Source: Paenibacillus sp. SYP-B3998
GTDB lineage: Bacteria; Bacillota; Bacilli; Paenibacillales; NBRC-103111
Reading direction: 5' to 3'
Length of the DNA: 64,000 nucleotides
Assembly: GCF_010820665.1 (NCBI RefSeq)
Contig: NZ_JAAIKC010000003.1
Coordinates: 124,001 to 188,000 of the forward strand
Both the position numbers and the translations under genes were made by a program. Shown one piece after another: positions 27,682 to 36,437 of this stretch (the stretch's first letter is position 1; every line of letters begins with the position of its first letter). The notes below the pieces were generated by a model, which had not been told where the DNA came from, searched no databases, and worked only from the letters and a program-made list of their open reading frames with translations.

Positions 27682-27748
27682 AATCATTTAATGAGTTAGC
27701 TAATGTAACATTAAATGATTGACTGTTCGGGAGAAGTCAGCCTATAAT
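27682..27748 (+). promoter_or_regulatory. Promoter and large inverted repeat upstream of the PucR-family gene
   Basis: Promoter TTGACT (27719-27724), 18-bp spacer, TATAAT (27743-27748). A perfect 12+12 inverted repeat, AATCATTTAATG (27682-27693) and CATTAAATGATT (27709-27720) separated by 15 bp, ends on the -35 element. Position suits an activator or repressor site, possibly for the PucR protein itself. Confidence 0.6.
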
Positions 27749-27777
27749 CGTTAAAAAGGGATGAGGGGGATACCATT

Positions 27778-29394
27778 ATGCATCTTACTATCCGCGAGGC
27801 TTTAACTATATATCCTTTAACTGAAGCAAAGCTTGTAGCTGGTAAAAAAGGCGAGTCACGCATCGTCAAATCAGTCAATATGATGGACGCTCCCGATATC
27901 GCAAATTGGACGCAATCCGGTGAAATGCTGTTTACTACAGCTTTTGCTATGAAGGATAGTCCAGAGGAAACCGTTCATTTGCTCCGTAAATTAAATGAGC
28001 GTGGAGCTGCCGGGCTGGGAATTAAGCTTGGGCGATTTCGGACTGAGCTCCCGCAAATTGTGATGGAAGAGGCAGATCGACTTCATTTTCCAATCATTGA
28101 AATACCATTTCAGTATACTTTCTCTGATCAGATGAACGCTTTGTTTAACGCGGAGTATCGTAGAAATACACAACTGCTTCAAAACGTACTGGTGAAACAA
28201 AAAAAACTCATGCAATTCAGTCTGAAACAGGATGATATGGAAGCCATGTTCCAATTGATTAGCGGAATTATTGGATACCCGATGGCTATATTGGGGGCTA
28301 AGGGTCAAATTCTTTTTCATACAAGTAATTGGACGAATGAACAACTACAGATGGACTGGACGTGGAAGCATAAAGCAGGCTGGGTGCATTCAGGTAAAGA
28401 TCGTGCATACCGTGTATCTCTCATTCAGCAAGATGACGAACAGTTAGGAAGCTTATTAGTAATGCCTGATGCCGTTTTGTTAGCGAATGTGGAGGAGGGG
28501 CTGTTTCAACAAGCTGCTGATATCCTTGCCTTTCATATGGGCTTTACATTTCGTTCTCATGTGGAGGCTTCCGCCCAAAGAGATCTGCAAAACAATTTGC
28601 TTCGTTATTTAGAAAAAGGGGCTCCGTTGGAAGAGTTTCTTGAACTGGTTCAAATACAAGGGCTGCATCTCTTTACTGGGGCTTATCAATGTGTGATTGG
28701 GAAGGTAAAGCGAAGCAACCATTCAGCATCGTTGGAAGAACAATCGACGAATAAGTTAAGCGAGCTGAAGCAACTGAAACAGTATATGGAAACTCATCCA
28801 AAGGCGACGAATTTGAAAGCTAATCATTTCGTGCTGAAGGATCAACTCTTTTCTATTTATACGGCCAACCAATCTGAGGGTTTTCCAGAAGAGGATTTAT
28901 CCCAACTGCTGGCTAAATACGCTGGGGATTCTGTCTGCTTGGAAGAAGCTGAAGTGGGTTTCTTTGTGAGTCCAGTCAAATCAAAACCGATTTTTTTAAG
29001 GGAAGCCTATATGGAATGCGTAGAAACACATCGTTTATCCAGTAGACTAGAGCTCCCTGATCGTGTTCTTCATTTCGAAACGATCGAATTTGCTCATTTG
29101 TTCCAAAATGTTTCTTCAAATGTGATGGAAGACTATTGTACAAAGATATTAAGGCCTTTGCTGGAGAAAGATGCTGAATATTCGCAAGAGATGATTCGTA
29201 CTCTAGAAGTATTCATTCGTAATGACGGTCAAGTAAGCGAAGCTGCAAAGCAATTATTTATTCATCGCAATACAGTAACGTATCGTTTGGAGAAAATTAG
29301 CGATTTGCTCCAAGTTGATTTTAAGAAGGTCAACGATCTGTTGAAATTCAAAGCTGTATTCTTATTTCGGCAATTTTTACATGTGAGACCATAG
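27778..29394 (+). CDS. PucR-family transcriptional regulator
   Basis: 538 residues in the usual order: PucR N-terminal domain (about 8-125, LTEAKLVAGKKGESRIVKSV, MMDAPDIANW), a central degenerate GGDEF-like region (about 280-420), and a C-terminal HTH_30 helix-turn-helix (LEVFIRNDGQVSEAAKQLFI, HRNTVTYRLEKI). Family members sense metabolites of purine or amino-acid catabolism and usually activate neighbouring genes. It stands alone here, so its target is not evident; proximity to the fad operon may or may not matter. Confidence 0.9.
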   Translation: MHLTIREALTIYPLTEAKLVAGKKGESRIVKSVNMMDAPDIANWTQSGEMLFTTAFAMKDSPEETVHLLRKLNERGAAGLGIKLGRFRTELPQIVMEEADRLHFPIIEIPFQYTFSDQMNALFNAEYRRNTQLLQNVLVKQKKLMQFSLKQDDMEAMFQLISGIIGYPMAILGAKGQILFHTSNWTNEQLQMDWTWKHKAGWVHSGKDRAYRVSLIQQDDEQLGSLLVMPDAVLLANVEEGLFQQAADILAFHMGFTFRSHVEASAQRDLQNNLLRYLEKGAPLEEFLELVQIQGLHLFTGAYQCVIGKVKRSNHSASLEEQSTNKLSELKQLKQYMETHPKATNLKANHFVLKDQLFSIYTANQSEGFPEEDLSQLLAKYAGDSVCLEEAEVGFFVSPVKSKPIFLREAYMECVETHRLSSRLELPDRVLHFETIEFAHLFQNVSSNVMEDYCTKILRPLLEKDAEYSQEMIRTLEVFIRNDGQVSEAAKQLFIHRNTVTYRLEKISDLLQVDFKKVNDLLKFKAVFLFRQFLHVRP

Positions 29395-29399
29395 AGTTG

Positions 29400-29440
29400 A
29401 ACCCTGGGCTAATTGATGCGCTCAGGGTTTTGTTTTTTCT
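29400..29440. terminator. Bidirectional terminator
   Basis: AACCCTGGGC faces GCTCAGGGTT, then a T run; separates convergent PucR and phosphoesterase genes. Confidence 0.85.
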
Positions 29441-30291
29441 AATGTGATAACCGTGATTTCCGGTCTGCACATAAATCGTAGGGGGAATATCGTAGTGCCG
29501 ATACCTCTAGTCGTGTATACCTGTAGCTTATAACCGGGTACGGAATGCAAGCCCATGACATATTTATCACCAAGTGGCGGAGTAACGAGAGCGCCTATAA
29601 CGGGCAGTCGAATTTGTCCACCATGACTGTGCCCGGATAATTGCAAATCGATAGGTCTTTCCGCGGCATAATCTGCGAAATTAGGTGAATGCGACAAGAG
29701 CAAGGTGAAAGCGTCGGCATTTGTTCCACGGAGAGCTTCATCTAAATCCGGGGCTCCCGTAAGCATATCTTCGACACCTGCGATTTGGATGGTTTGTCCA
29801 GCATGACGAATGGTTCGATAAGAATTGGATAATGTTTGGAACCCGCCATTTTGGAGGATTGCAGCCGTTTTTTCGTTGCTGACGTCATAATCGTGATTAC
29901 CAAGAACGGACCATTTTCCTAATGGCACTTCTAGAGAAGCGAGAATGTCGCTGGTAAGCTGGGGATCTTCCGTTACTTTGGAATCAAATAAATCGCCTGT
30001 GAAGCAAAGGAGATCGGGCTTCTCTTGGCGCACTAGGTTCGTTACAACCTGCAACTGCTTTAAATCAAAATGATGGCCGATATGAAAATCACTTATATGC
30101 ACGAGCTTCTTTCCGTGAAAGGCTCCTGGAAGACGTTCGAGAAGGATGTTTACTTTCGTTATTTCGTACCAACGAGGTTCCACTAAAGTTGAATAACTAC
30201 CAACGAGCCCTCCGGAAGCGAGCGCCGAACCAGCGAGTACAACACCTTTTTTAAGAAATGAACGTCTTGATAGAGGTGGAGATTGTTGCAT
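29422..30291 (-). CDS. Tat-exported metallophosphoesterase, YkuE-like
   Basis: 289 residues. N-terminal twin-arginine signal SRRSFLKKG followed by a hydrophobic stretch. All calcineurin-type metal motifs are present: SDFHIGHH, CFTGDLFDS, LGNHDYDVS, LLSHSPNF and SGHSHGGQ. The closest relative I know is B. subtilis YkuE, a TatAyCy substrate located in the cell wall. Expected to be an extracellular phosphodiesterase or phosphoesterase loaded with metal in the cytoplasm before export. Confidence 0.9.
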   Translation of the reverse strand: MQQSPPLSRRSFLKKGVVLAGSALASGGLVGSYSTLVEPRWYEITKVNILLERLPGAFHGKKLVHISDFHIGHHFDLKQLQVVTNLVRQEKPDLLCFTGDLFDSKVTEDPQLTSDILASLEVPLGKWSVLGNHDYDVSNEKTAAILQNGGFQTLSNSYRTIRHAGQTIQIAGVEDMLTGAPDLDEALRGTNADAFTLLLSHSPNFADYAAERPIDLQLSGHSHGGQIRLPVIGALVTPPLGDKYVMGLHSVPGYKLQVYTTRGIGTTIFPLRFMCRPEITVITLEKTKP

Positions 30292-30380
30292 AAATAACTC
30301 CTTTGCTTATCTGGATATCTACATAGCATTATAACAGCTTGACCATGATTGAAGCCAATTGTGCGTCTCACGTCCTCTAT

Positions 30381-30409
30381 TTGCATATGTCTAGTAGTTA
30401 CATTATAAT
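30381..30409 (+). promoter_or_regulatory. Sigma-A promoter of ytxJ
   Basis: TTGCAT (30381-30386), 17-bp spacer, TATAAT (30404-30409), about 25 bp before the ribosome binding site. Confidence 0.7.
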
Positions 30410-30442
30410 TATTCTTATTTAATTGGGAAGGGAGAGGTTCAC

Positions 30443-30784
30443 ATGTCGGCATGGAAAGAATTGACTACACTTGAGCAATGGCAGCAAGTTTTGGATCACT
30501 CGGCGGAGAAGCCTGCGGTCGTGCTGAAGCACAGTACAACCTGTCCCGTTAGCGCTAGTGCGCTTGATGAATACGAGGAATACTTAGCAGGTAAACCCAA
30601 CGGGGATGTTGATTATTATTTAGTTAAAGTTATTGAATCGCGTCCTGTCTCCAATCAAATAGCGGACGATCTTCAAATCAAGCATGCCTCACCGCAAATT
30701 CTTTATTTTAAAAATAAAGAATCGATTTGGAATTCGTCGCATTGGTCAGTAACGACTAAGCACATTACAGCTGTGTTAGACTAG
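30443..30784 (+). CDS. ytxJ: Bacillithiol-system monothiol redox protein YtxJ (BrxC)
   Basis: 113 residues, thioredoxin-like. Signature VLKHSTTCPVSASALDEYE with a single active-site Cys in the TCPVS motif, and the cis-Pro segment HASPQILYF. YtxJ/BrxC proteins de-bacillithiolate or otherwise handle mixed disulfides in bacillithiol-producing Firmicutes, so this implies that the host makes bacillithiol. Monocistronic, with a consensus-like promoter and strong terminator. Confidence 0.92.
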   Translation: MSAWKELTTLEQWQQVLDHSAEKPAVVLKHSTTCPVSASALDEYEEYLAGKPNGDVDYYLVKVIESRPVSNQIADDLQIKHASPQILYFKNKESIWNSSHWSVTTKHITAVLD

Positions 30785-30790
30785 TCACAC

Positions 30791-30842
30791 AAAAGCCTTT
30801 GAGAAGTTACTCGCAAGTAGAGTAACTCCCAAAGGCTTTTTT
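30791..30842. terminator. Bidirectional terminator
   Basis: AAAAGCCTTTG faces CAAAGGCTTTT, with an inner AGTTACTC/GTAACT stem; lies between convergent ytxJ and the GGDEF-EAL gene. Confidence 0.9.
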
Positions 30843-32930
30843 CTAATAATGATATTTCTCCAGCAAGGGGATGCACACTTCCGCAGGCACAGGTTTACTG
30901 AATAAGTAACCCTGCATTTCATTACAGCCGAGCTGCGGCAATACAGTTCGTTGGAGCTCCGTCTCAACCCCTTCGACAATGACACTTAGGTTGAGATTTT
31001 GAGCGAGGCTCACGATCGAAGCGATGATAGCTGATTCAGACTTGTTGGAAATATTCGTAATAAAGGAACGATCAATTTTGAGTCGATGAATCGGAAACTT
31101 GCTTAAATAGCTTAGAGATGAAAATCCCGTACCGAAATCATCAATTGAAATCTGGATACCTAAGGCAACTAAGTTATGTAATTGCGTAACGACAAAATCC
31201 GCATTATGCATGGCGATGCTTTCTGTAATTTCAAGTTCAAGTGTTGCTGGAGGAAGACCTGTGTCGATAAGAACTCGCTCAACGGTTTCTACGAGATTGT
31301 CTTGCCTCAGTTGAATTTGCGAGAGATTTACCGCAATCCGTAGATCTGCGAAACCTTGCTCTTGCCATTGTTTGCATTGTTTACAAGCGATTTCTAGCAC
31401 TTTGGCTCCGATGGGGACGATCATGCCAGTTTCTTCTGCAATCGCGATGAAATCGCCTGGATATAGAAGGCTGCGCGTCGGATGATTCCAGCGGACTAGG
31501 GCTTCCATTCCGAATATTTTGCTCGTCTTTACATCGATTTGCGGTTGATAATGAACGACCAATTCATTGCGTTCAAGGGCCTTGTGGAGCTCACTTTCCA
31601 GGAGCTGCCTGCGAACGGCTTCTTCATTCATCGTTGGCGAATAGATTTTCACATGGTTTTTACCATGTTCTTTGACTTTGTATAAAGCTGTATCTGCGTT
31701 GTGCATGAGCATTTCGGCATAAGACCCATGATCGGGATAAAAAGAGGCTCCAATGCTAGTGGTCAGATAAAAATCATGACCTTCCAATTGAAAGGGCTGT
31801 CGAAGCTCATGTAATATGCGTTCTGCAATAGCAAGCATATCCTGAAAGCTTTGAAGATCAGGAAGGCATACGGTGAACTCGTCGCCACCCATGCGGCCAA
31901 TCGTATCCTGTTCACGGATACTTCTTTTAAGCCGAATGGCCACTTCTTTCAATACTTGATCGCCAACGCCATGTCCAAGTGAATCATTAATGAATTTAAA
32001 ACCGTCCAGATCCAAATACAGAATAGCGACTTTGGTCTTTCGTTCGTCAGCTTCGTTAAGATGCATCATGACTTGGCGTTCGAATAGCCGACGATTAGGC
32101 AAATCTGTTAAAGCGTCATAGTAAGCCATATATTGGATGAGATCTTCGGCTTGCTTGCGTTCGGTAATGTTTTTGGCGATGCCATAGACGCCATGGATCG
32201 TGCCTTCGTAAGATATTGGAATGAGTGTTAAGTGAAGCTCTACTTTTTCACCATTTTTGCGCAGCATAGCCGTTTCGAAGTTTTGCGGTTTACCTCGTAA
32301 GGTTCTTTCGAAACGTTGTTTGATACGGTCATGATGTTCAGGCGGGCAAAGCGAAACGAGTGGAAGATATGCAAACTCTTCAATTGAATAGCCGCTTAAC
32401 TTATTTGCGGCTGGATTCATCTCAGTAAGATTGCCTAATATGTCTAAAGAAATGACGGCATCGGGGTTATTGTCGAATAGCGACTGAAGCTGCTGCCCGC
32501 TTTCTGTGAGCTTGCGTTGAACGGAATTCCCGTTTTCTGTTGGATCAAATATCATACTAGCGTATGCTGTGATGCTGCCTTCTTGATTGCGTATGGGGGT
32601 AATTGTTTCATTGACGAAGACAATAGAACCGTCTTTACACCTTTTACGAAGCGCAGCGGTATTGAATTCCCATAAATGAGCAGCTAATAATTGATTGAAT
32701 GATTGCCGATCTTCTTCGAGGATAGTTGGCAATGTATAGCCAAGTAATTCCATAGGGCTCCATCCGTATATGGTTCCAAAGTGCTCGTTACTATATTGAA
32801 CTCGATGTTGAAGATCGCAAACGACAAGAGCTGCCGTCGCATGGCCCGTTAAAACTTCGACCACTTCTTGCGTATAAAGAAGATCTTGATCAAGTTTATT
32901 CATTCGCTCCCTATTGAAAGATGACGTCAA
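30843..32930 (-). CDS. PAS-PAS-GGDEF-EAL cyclic-di-GMP enzyme
   Basis: Start set at TTG 32930, 8 nt after GGAGG (32939-32943); 695 residues, no membrane segment. Two PAS domains (about 20-135 and 145-265), then GGDEF with intact active site RMGGDEF and an upstream RxxD inhibitory site (REQD, 5 residues before), then EAL with intact EALVRW, NLSQIQL, ELEITES, IDDFGTGFSSLSYL, KIDRSFI and VEGVET. Both synthase and phosphodiesterase residues are present, so it may make or break c-di-GMP depending on PAS input. Affects motility, biofilm or sporulation by family analogy. Confidence 0.92.
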   Translation of the reverse strand: MTSSFNRERMNKLDQDLLYTQEVVEVLTGHATAALVVCDLQHRVQYSNEHFGTIYGWSPMELLGYTLPTILEEDRQSFNQLLAAHLWEFNTAALRKRCKDGSIVFVNETITPIRNQEGSITAYASMIFDPTENGNSVQRKLTESGQQLQSLFDNNPDAVISLDILGNLTEMNPAANKLSGYSIEEFAYLPLVSLCPPEHHDRIKQRFERTLRGKPQNFETAMLRKNGEKVELHLTLIPISYEGTIHGVYGIAKNITERKQAEDLIQYMAYYDALTDLPNRRLFERQVMMHLNEADERKTKVAILYLDLDGFKFINDSLGHGVGDQVLKEVAIRLKRSIREQDTIGRMGGDEFTVCLPDLQSFQDMLAIAERILHELRQPFQLEGHDFYLTTSIGASFYPDHGSYAEMLMHNADTALYKVKEHGKNHVKIYSPTMNEEAVRRQLLESELHKALERNELVVHYQPQIDVKTSKIFGMEALVRWNHPTRSLLYPGDFIAIAEETGMIVPIGAKVLEIACKQCKQWQEQGFADLRIAVNLSQIQLRQDNLVETVERVLIDTGLPPATLELEITESIAMHNADFVVTQLHNLVALGIQISIDDFGTGFSSLSYLSKFPIHRLKIDRSFITNISNKSESAIIASIVSLAQNLNLSVIVEGVETELQRTVLPQLGCNEMQGYLFSKPVPAEVCIPLLEKYHY

Positions 32931-32970
32931 CGTTGCAACCTCCAATTACATATCACTTAACTCTTCTTCC

Positions 32971-33107
32971 ATTATATATGAAAACAGATTAGATTTGGAG
33001 GGGGAAGTATATATAATTTGACAAAATATATTATTATTCGACAAAATCCCCGTTTAATTGAGCTGTCTTTAAAAAGTGTTGGCAAGTATTTGATCCTCCT
33101 ATATACT
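32971..33107. promoter_or_regulatory. Divergent promoter region with tandem Spo0A-box-like sites
   Basis: Leftward -10 TATAAT (32971-32976) with a poor -35, for the GGDEF-EAL gene. Rightward promoter TTGGCA (33079-33084), 17 bp, TATACT (33102-33107), for the transporter. Between them, TTCGACA at 33037-33043 equals the Spo0A box (complement TGTCGAA), and TTTGACA at 33017-33023, 20 bp away, differs by one base. Confidence 0.5.
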
Positions 33108-33151
33108 AATACGGCAACGAGAATTTATTTGTACATCAAGGAGTCACACTT

Positions 33152-34033
33152 ATGAATACTATGAATAAAACGAAAGTTCCAATTCCTGTTTATTTAGTTA
33201 TTGGCATTATTGCAATTTCATTTTCAGCGATTTTCGTTAAATGGTCAGATGCGCCAGCATCAGTCATTGCTATGTATCGGCTGTTCATGACGAATATGCT
33301 CATGCTTCCTTTTCTATGGCGTTATGCACAAGAAATCTCGCAAATTAAAAGCAAAGATTGGTTGCGAATCGCAGCTTCTGGGATTGGACTTGGTTTGCAT
33401 TTTTTATTTTGGATGGATTCACTTCGTTTTACGACGGTAGCTAGTTCAACAGCTATTTTAACGCTAGAGCCGATTTTTGTGCTGCTGGGAGCCTTTCTCT
33501 TGTACCGTCAGCGGACGAGCCGTACAGCATTAATCTCGATGTTCATTGCCATAGTGGGAGCGGTATGCATCGGGTGGGGGGATTTTCGGTTTTCTGGCGA
33601 CGCACTGAAGGGTGACTTGTTGTCTCTGATCGGGACTATCGCCGTTGCTCTTCACATGCTGCTGGGTAAAAGTATACGTGAACACGTGTCCGCATTTACG
33701 TATAGTTTTTTTGCGTTTCTATTCGCTGGAAGCGTTCTTGCCATTTATAATGTTGCCGTTGACAATTCTTTCACGGCCTATGCGCCTAAAGAGTGGGGTG
33801 TCTTTTTCCTCCTGGCTATCGTTCCAACCGTGTTTGGGCATTATGTATTTAATTGGTTGCTTAAATATATGAAAGCTACCTCGGTTGCGATGACAGTTTT
33901 GGGAGAACCGCTCGGCGCAACACTGTTGGCTTATTTATTTTTAGGTGAGACGATCACAACCATACAGCTTTTTGCAGGGGTATTACTGCTGATCGGAGTA
34001 GGCATGTTTTTGCGAAGCAATGAAGGGAAATAG
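33152..34033 (+). CDS. EamA/DMT-family transporter
   Basis: 293 residues with ten predicted membrane helices in two EamA repeats (first begins PVYLVIGIIAISFSAIFVKW; second contains GDLLSLIGTIAVALHMLLGK; last ends VLLLIGVGMFL). The GEPLGATLLAYLFLGE motif is typical of the drug/metabolite transporter superfamily. Probable exporter of a small metabolite; substrate unknown. Own promoter and terminator. Confidence 0.88.
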   Translation: MNTMNKTKVPIPVYLVIGIIAISFSAIFVKWSDAPASVIAMYRLFMTNMLMLPFLWRYAQEISQIKSKDWLRIAASGIGLGLHFLFWMDSLRFTTVASSTAILTLEPIFVLLGAFLLYRQRTSRTALISMFIAIVGAVCIGWGDFRFSGDALKGDLLSLIGTIAVALHMLLGKSIREHVSAFTYSFFAFLFAGSVLAIYNVAVDNSFTAYAPKEWGVFFLLAIVPTVFGHYVFNWLLKYMKATSVAMTVLGEPLGATLLAYLFLGETITTIQLFAGVLLLIGVGMFLRSNEGK

Positions 34034-34046
34034 TCCATCAACGTAG

Positions 34047-34081
34047 AAGAGCCGCATTCCTTAAGGGGATACGGCTCTTTC
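34047..34081 (+). terminator. Intrinsic terminator
   Basis: AAGAGCCG faces CGGCTCTT with an inner TTCC/GGGGA stem, then T residues. Confidence 0.8.
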
Positions 34082-34099
34082 TAAATTAATAAAGCTAAG

Positions 34100-35263
34100 C
34101 TACTTTTTGGATGCAAATTCGGTTTTGATTTTGCTTAAGAGTTCGGGACTGGTAATGACGTCATAAGCCGTGTTAGCCAGAGCCTTTGCGGCGAAAATCA
34201 TGCTATCCAACGCTTGATCCTGCATGGCCAAATCGCGAAACTCTTTCGTATGCAGCATATGCTTCTCACCGACAACTTTGACGAAAGGGTGAATGGTTGG
34301 ACATTGAATGGATACGTTGCCCAAATCAAGGGAGCCGTGATCTTTACCGATCTCGATTTCTTCAAGCTCCACACCCATGGCGAGCATATTGTTAGTGAAT
34401 ACAGAGGATAGCGTCTCGTTCGTTCTTAGTTCATCATAGGAGTATTCATAATTGGATGTTTTGAGCGTGCATCCGGTCTGAAGGGCAGCGCCTTCTGCGC
34501 AATGGAGCACTTTTTGTACAAGTTCATCCGTATAGGCGCGGGAAGCAGATCGGATATAAAACTGCGCGACCGCATAGTCCGGTATAATGTTAGGCGCTTT
34601 GCCACCTTCACTGATGATCCCGTGAATACGAGCATGAGATTTCACTTGCTGACGCAGCGCGTTAATGGCATTAAAGAGCTGAAGGACGGCGTCAAGTGCG
34701 TTAACGCCTTCAAATGGTTGTGCGGCAGCGTGCGCCGAACGCCCGAAAAATTCATATTGGATGGCGTCCATCGCTAAGGACTCACCTGACTTTTCGTAGG
34801 TGTAGTAGGGATGCGCCATTAGCGCGATGTCCGCATCGTTAAACAAGCCGGCTGCGGCCATGGGTACTTTGGCTCCTTTGGTTTCTTCCGCAGGTGTGCC
34901 GTAAACGCGAATGATCCCGCCTGTATTGGCAATGACGGACTTTAGGCCGACGGCAGCGCCTATGCTCATCATGCAAATAAGATGATGGCCGCAGGCATGA
35001 CCAAGCTCAGGGAGCGCATCGTATTCAGCAAGGAAGGCAACAACTGGGCCTGGTTTTCCAGAGTCATAGGTTGCTAGGAAGGAGGTCGGAATATCCAAGA
35101 TGCCGCGTTCGACGTGGAATCCGTGGGTTTCTAATTCTTCGGTTAAACGTGCAGCCGCTAGGAATTCTTCGTGGCCTAGCTCAGGATTTGACCCAATAAA
35201 GCTAGAAATAGCTTTGAATTTGTCAGCGTGTTGATCAATTGTTTGTGCAATTGTGGATTTCAT
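34100..35263 (-). CDS. M20-family metallopeptidase / amidohydrolase
   Basis: 387 residues. Metal-binding motif GHACGHH near residue 95, catalytic Glu in TPAEETKGAK, AHPYY, and a dimerisation domain in the middle (FFGRSAHAAAQPFEGVNALD). This pattern is closest to the amidohydrolase branch (N-acyl-amino-acid amidohydrolases and p-aminobenzoyl-glutamate hydrolase). Cytoplasmic zinc hydrolase of an N-acyl or peptide bond; exact substrate unknown. Good AAGGAG site before the ATG. Confidence 0.9.
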   Translation of the reverse strand: MKSTIAQTIDQHADKFKAISSFIGSNPELGHEEFLAAARLTEELETHGFHVERGILDIPTSFLATYDSGKPGPVVAFLAEYDALPELGHACGHHLICMMSIGAAVGLKSVIANTGGIIRVYGTPAEETKGAKVPMAAAGLFNDADIALMAHPYYTYEKSGESLAMDAIQYEFFGRSAHAAAQPFEGVNALDAVLQLFNAINALRQQVKSHARIHGIISEGGKAPNIIPDYAVAQFYIRSASRAYTDELVQKVLHCAEGAALQTGCTLKTSNYEYSYDELRTNETLSSVFTNNMLAMGVELEEIEIGKDHGSLDLGNVSIQCPTIHPFVKVVGEKHMLHTKEFRDLAMQDQALDSMIFAAKALANTAYDVITSPELLSKIKTEFASKK

Positions 35264-35393
35264 GAGGAAAGACTCCTTTTTTTTGAACGGTTCTTACTTC
35301 CATTGTAGTATAAAGAAGCATGAACTACCACTTTTCGTGTCACTGAGTTACAATGAGTTAAACATTCATGCAAGCTTATAGGAGGGTATTATC

Positions 35394-35669
35394 ATGATGA
35401 AATATGGAGCAGAACATGTGGAGCACCGCTTCACTTTATCGTATAAAGAATCAGAACCAAGAGGACAATGGCAGGATATTTATTTAGCTATACAAATGGA
35501 AAGCGGTCAATCATTGCCAGAGGATTTGTTGGATCCTTCTGTATTAGTTATCACGAACAAAGCGGGGGAGATCGTGCAAATCGTCTTGCAAGATGAAGGT
35601 TGCGATTGTGAATTCCAATTTACTTTATCGGAAAAGGCGCAAGTAGAGAGCTTCGTTGAGCAGCTTTAG
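35394..35669 (+). CDS. Hypothetical 91-residue protein
   Basis: No family recognised. Acidic, soluble protein with ATAGGAGGG ribosome binding site 6-7 nt before the ATG. Notable features are a CDC pair near residue 78 (DEGCDCEFQF) and alternating hydrophobic strands, suggesting a small alpha/beta domain. It stands 99 bp ahead of the SGNH hydrolase gene in the same direction. Confidence 0.7.
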   Translation: MMKYGAEHVEHRFTLSYKESEPRGQWQDIYLAIQMESGQSLPEDLLDPSVLVITNKAGEIVQIVLQDEGCDCEFQFTLSEKAQVESFVEQL

Positions 35670-35768
35670 AGAGAGAAAAACTTCCTAAAGTGTTACGGAT
35701 GCACATTCCCAAAATGGGCGGCACGCGCATATATTGGGAATATGTCAGGCTTTGGGGAGAAGATAGCG

Positions 35769-36422
35769 ATGGAGAAGGCAATCAATTATCTGGCATTCGG
35801 CGACTCGTTAACCGTTGGGTTTGGTGCTCGGGACGGCCAAGGGTTCGTATCCTTGTTGAAGCAAAGATTAGAGCAATTATTGAATGTACCTGTAAGCTTG
35901 AATCAAGCAGGAACCAATGGAGCAACAACAACTCAACTGTTGGAAACGCTTGAATCGGAGCCAGAGCTCCAAAGAAACGTGCAGGAAGCGGATTTGATTA
36001 CCATCACTGCTGGAGGCAATGATTTACTTCAAGCGGCTATTCCTTTTTTTTATCAAAGCGATACCCAATTTTTAAAAACGGCGCTTCAAGTATATGAAAT
36101 CAACTATCGAAAACTAATTGCCTATATACAAGAGATACGAAAGTCTGTTCCGACGCCTTATGTCATGGCGTTAATTGGGTTATACAATCCTATCCCGCAG
36201 GTCCCGGACGCGGCGTACTGGATACAGCGGTTTAATTTGTTTCTTCGTAAGCTGGAACAGCCTCACATATGTATCGTGCAGGTGTATGATGCTTTTGTTG
36301 GGATGGATAGCTGTTATTTAGCTGAGGATTACATTCATCCGAATGAGCAGGGATATGAAGTGCTGGCTAGGCAAGTAGAGAGCACGGTTCCACTTCATCA
36401 ACTTCAAGAGTTGGTGAGATAA
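35769..36422 (+). CDS. SGNH/GDSL-family esterase
   Basis: Start at ATG 35769 (GGGGAG 9 nt upstream); 217 residues. Block I FGDSLTVGFGA with nucleophile Ser, block II GTNGATT, block III AGGNDLL, block V DYIHPNEQGY with the Asp and His. No signal peptide, so cytoplasmic or spore-associated. Resembles lysophospholipase L1-type esterases; in Bacillus a similar protein (LipC) serves in spores, but that equivalence is not shown here. Confidence 0.88.
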   Translation: MEKAINYLAFGDSLTVGFGARDGQGFVSLLKQRLEQLLNVPVSLNQAGTNGATTTQLLETLESEPELQRNVQEADLITITAGGNDLLQAAIPFFYQSDTQFLKTALQVYEINYRKLIAYIQEIRKSVPTPYVMALIGLYNPIPQVPDAAYWIQRFNLFLRKLEQPHICIVQVYDAFVGMDSCYLAEDYIHPNEQGYEVLARQVESTVPLHQLQELVR

Positions 36423-36437
36423 TTTGGTCCTCAACAG

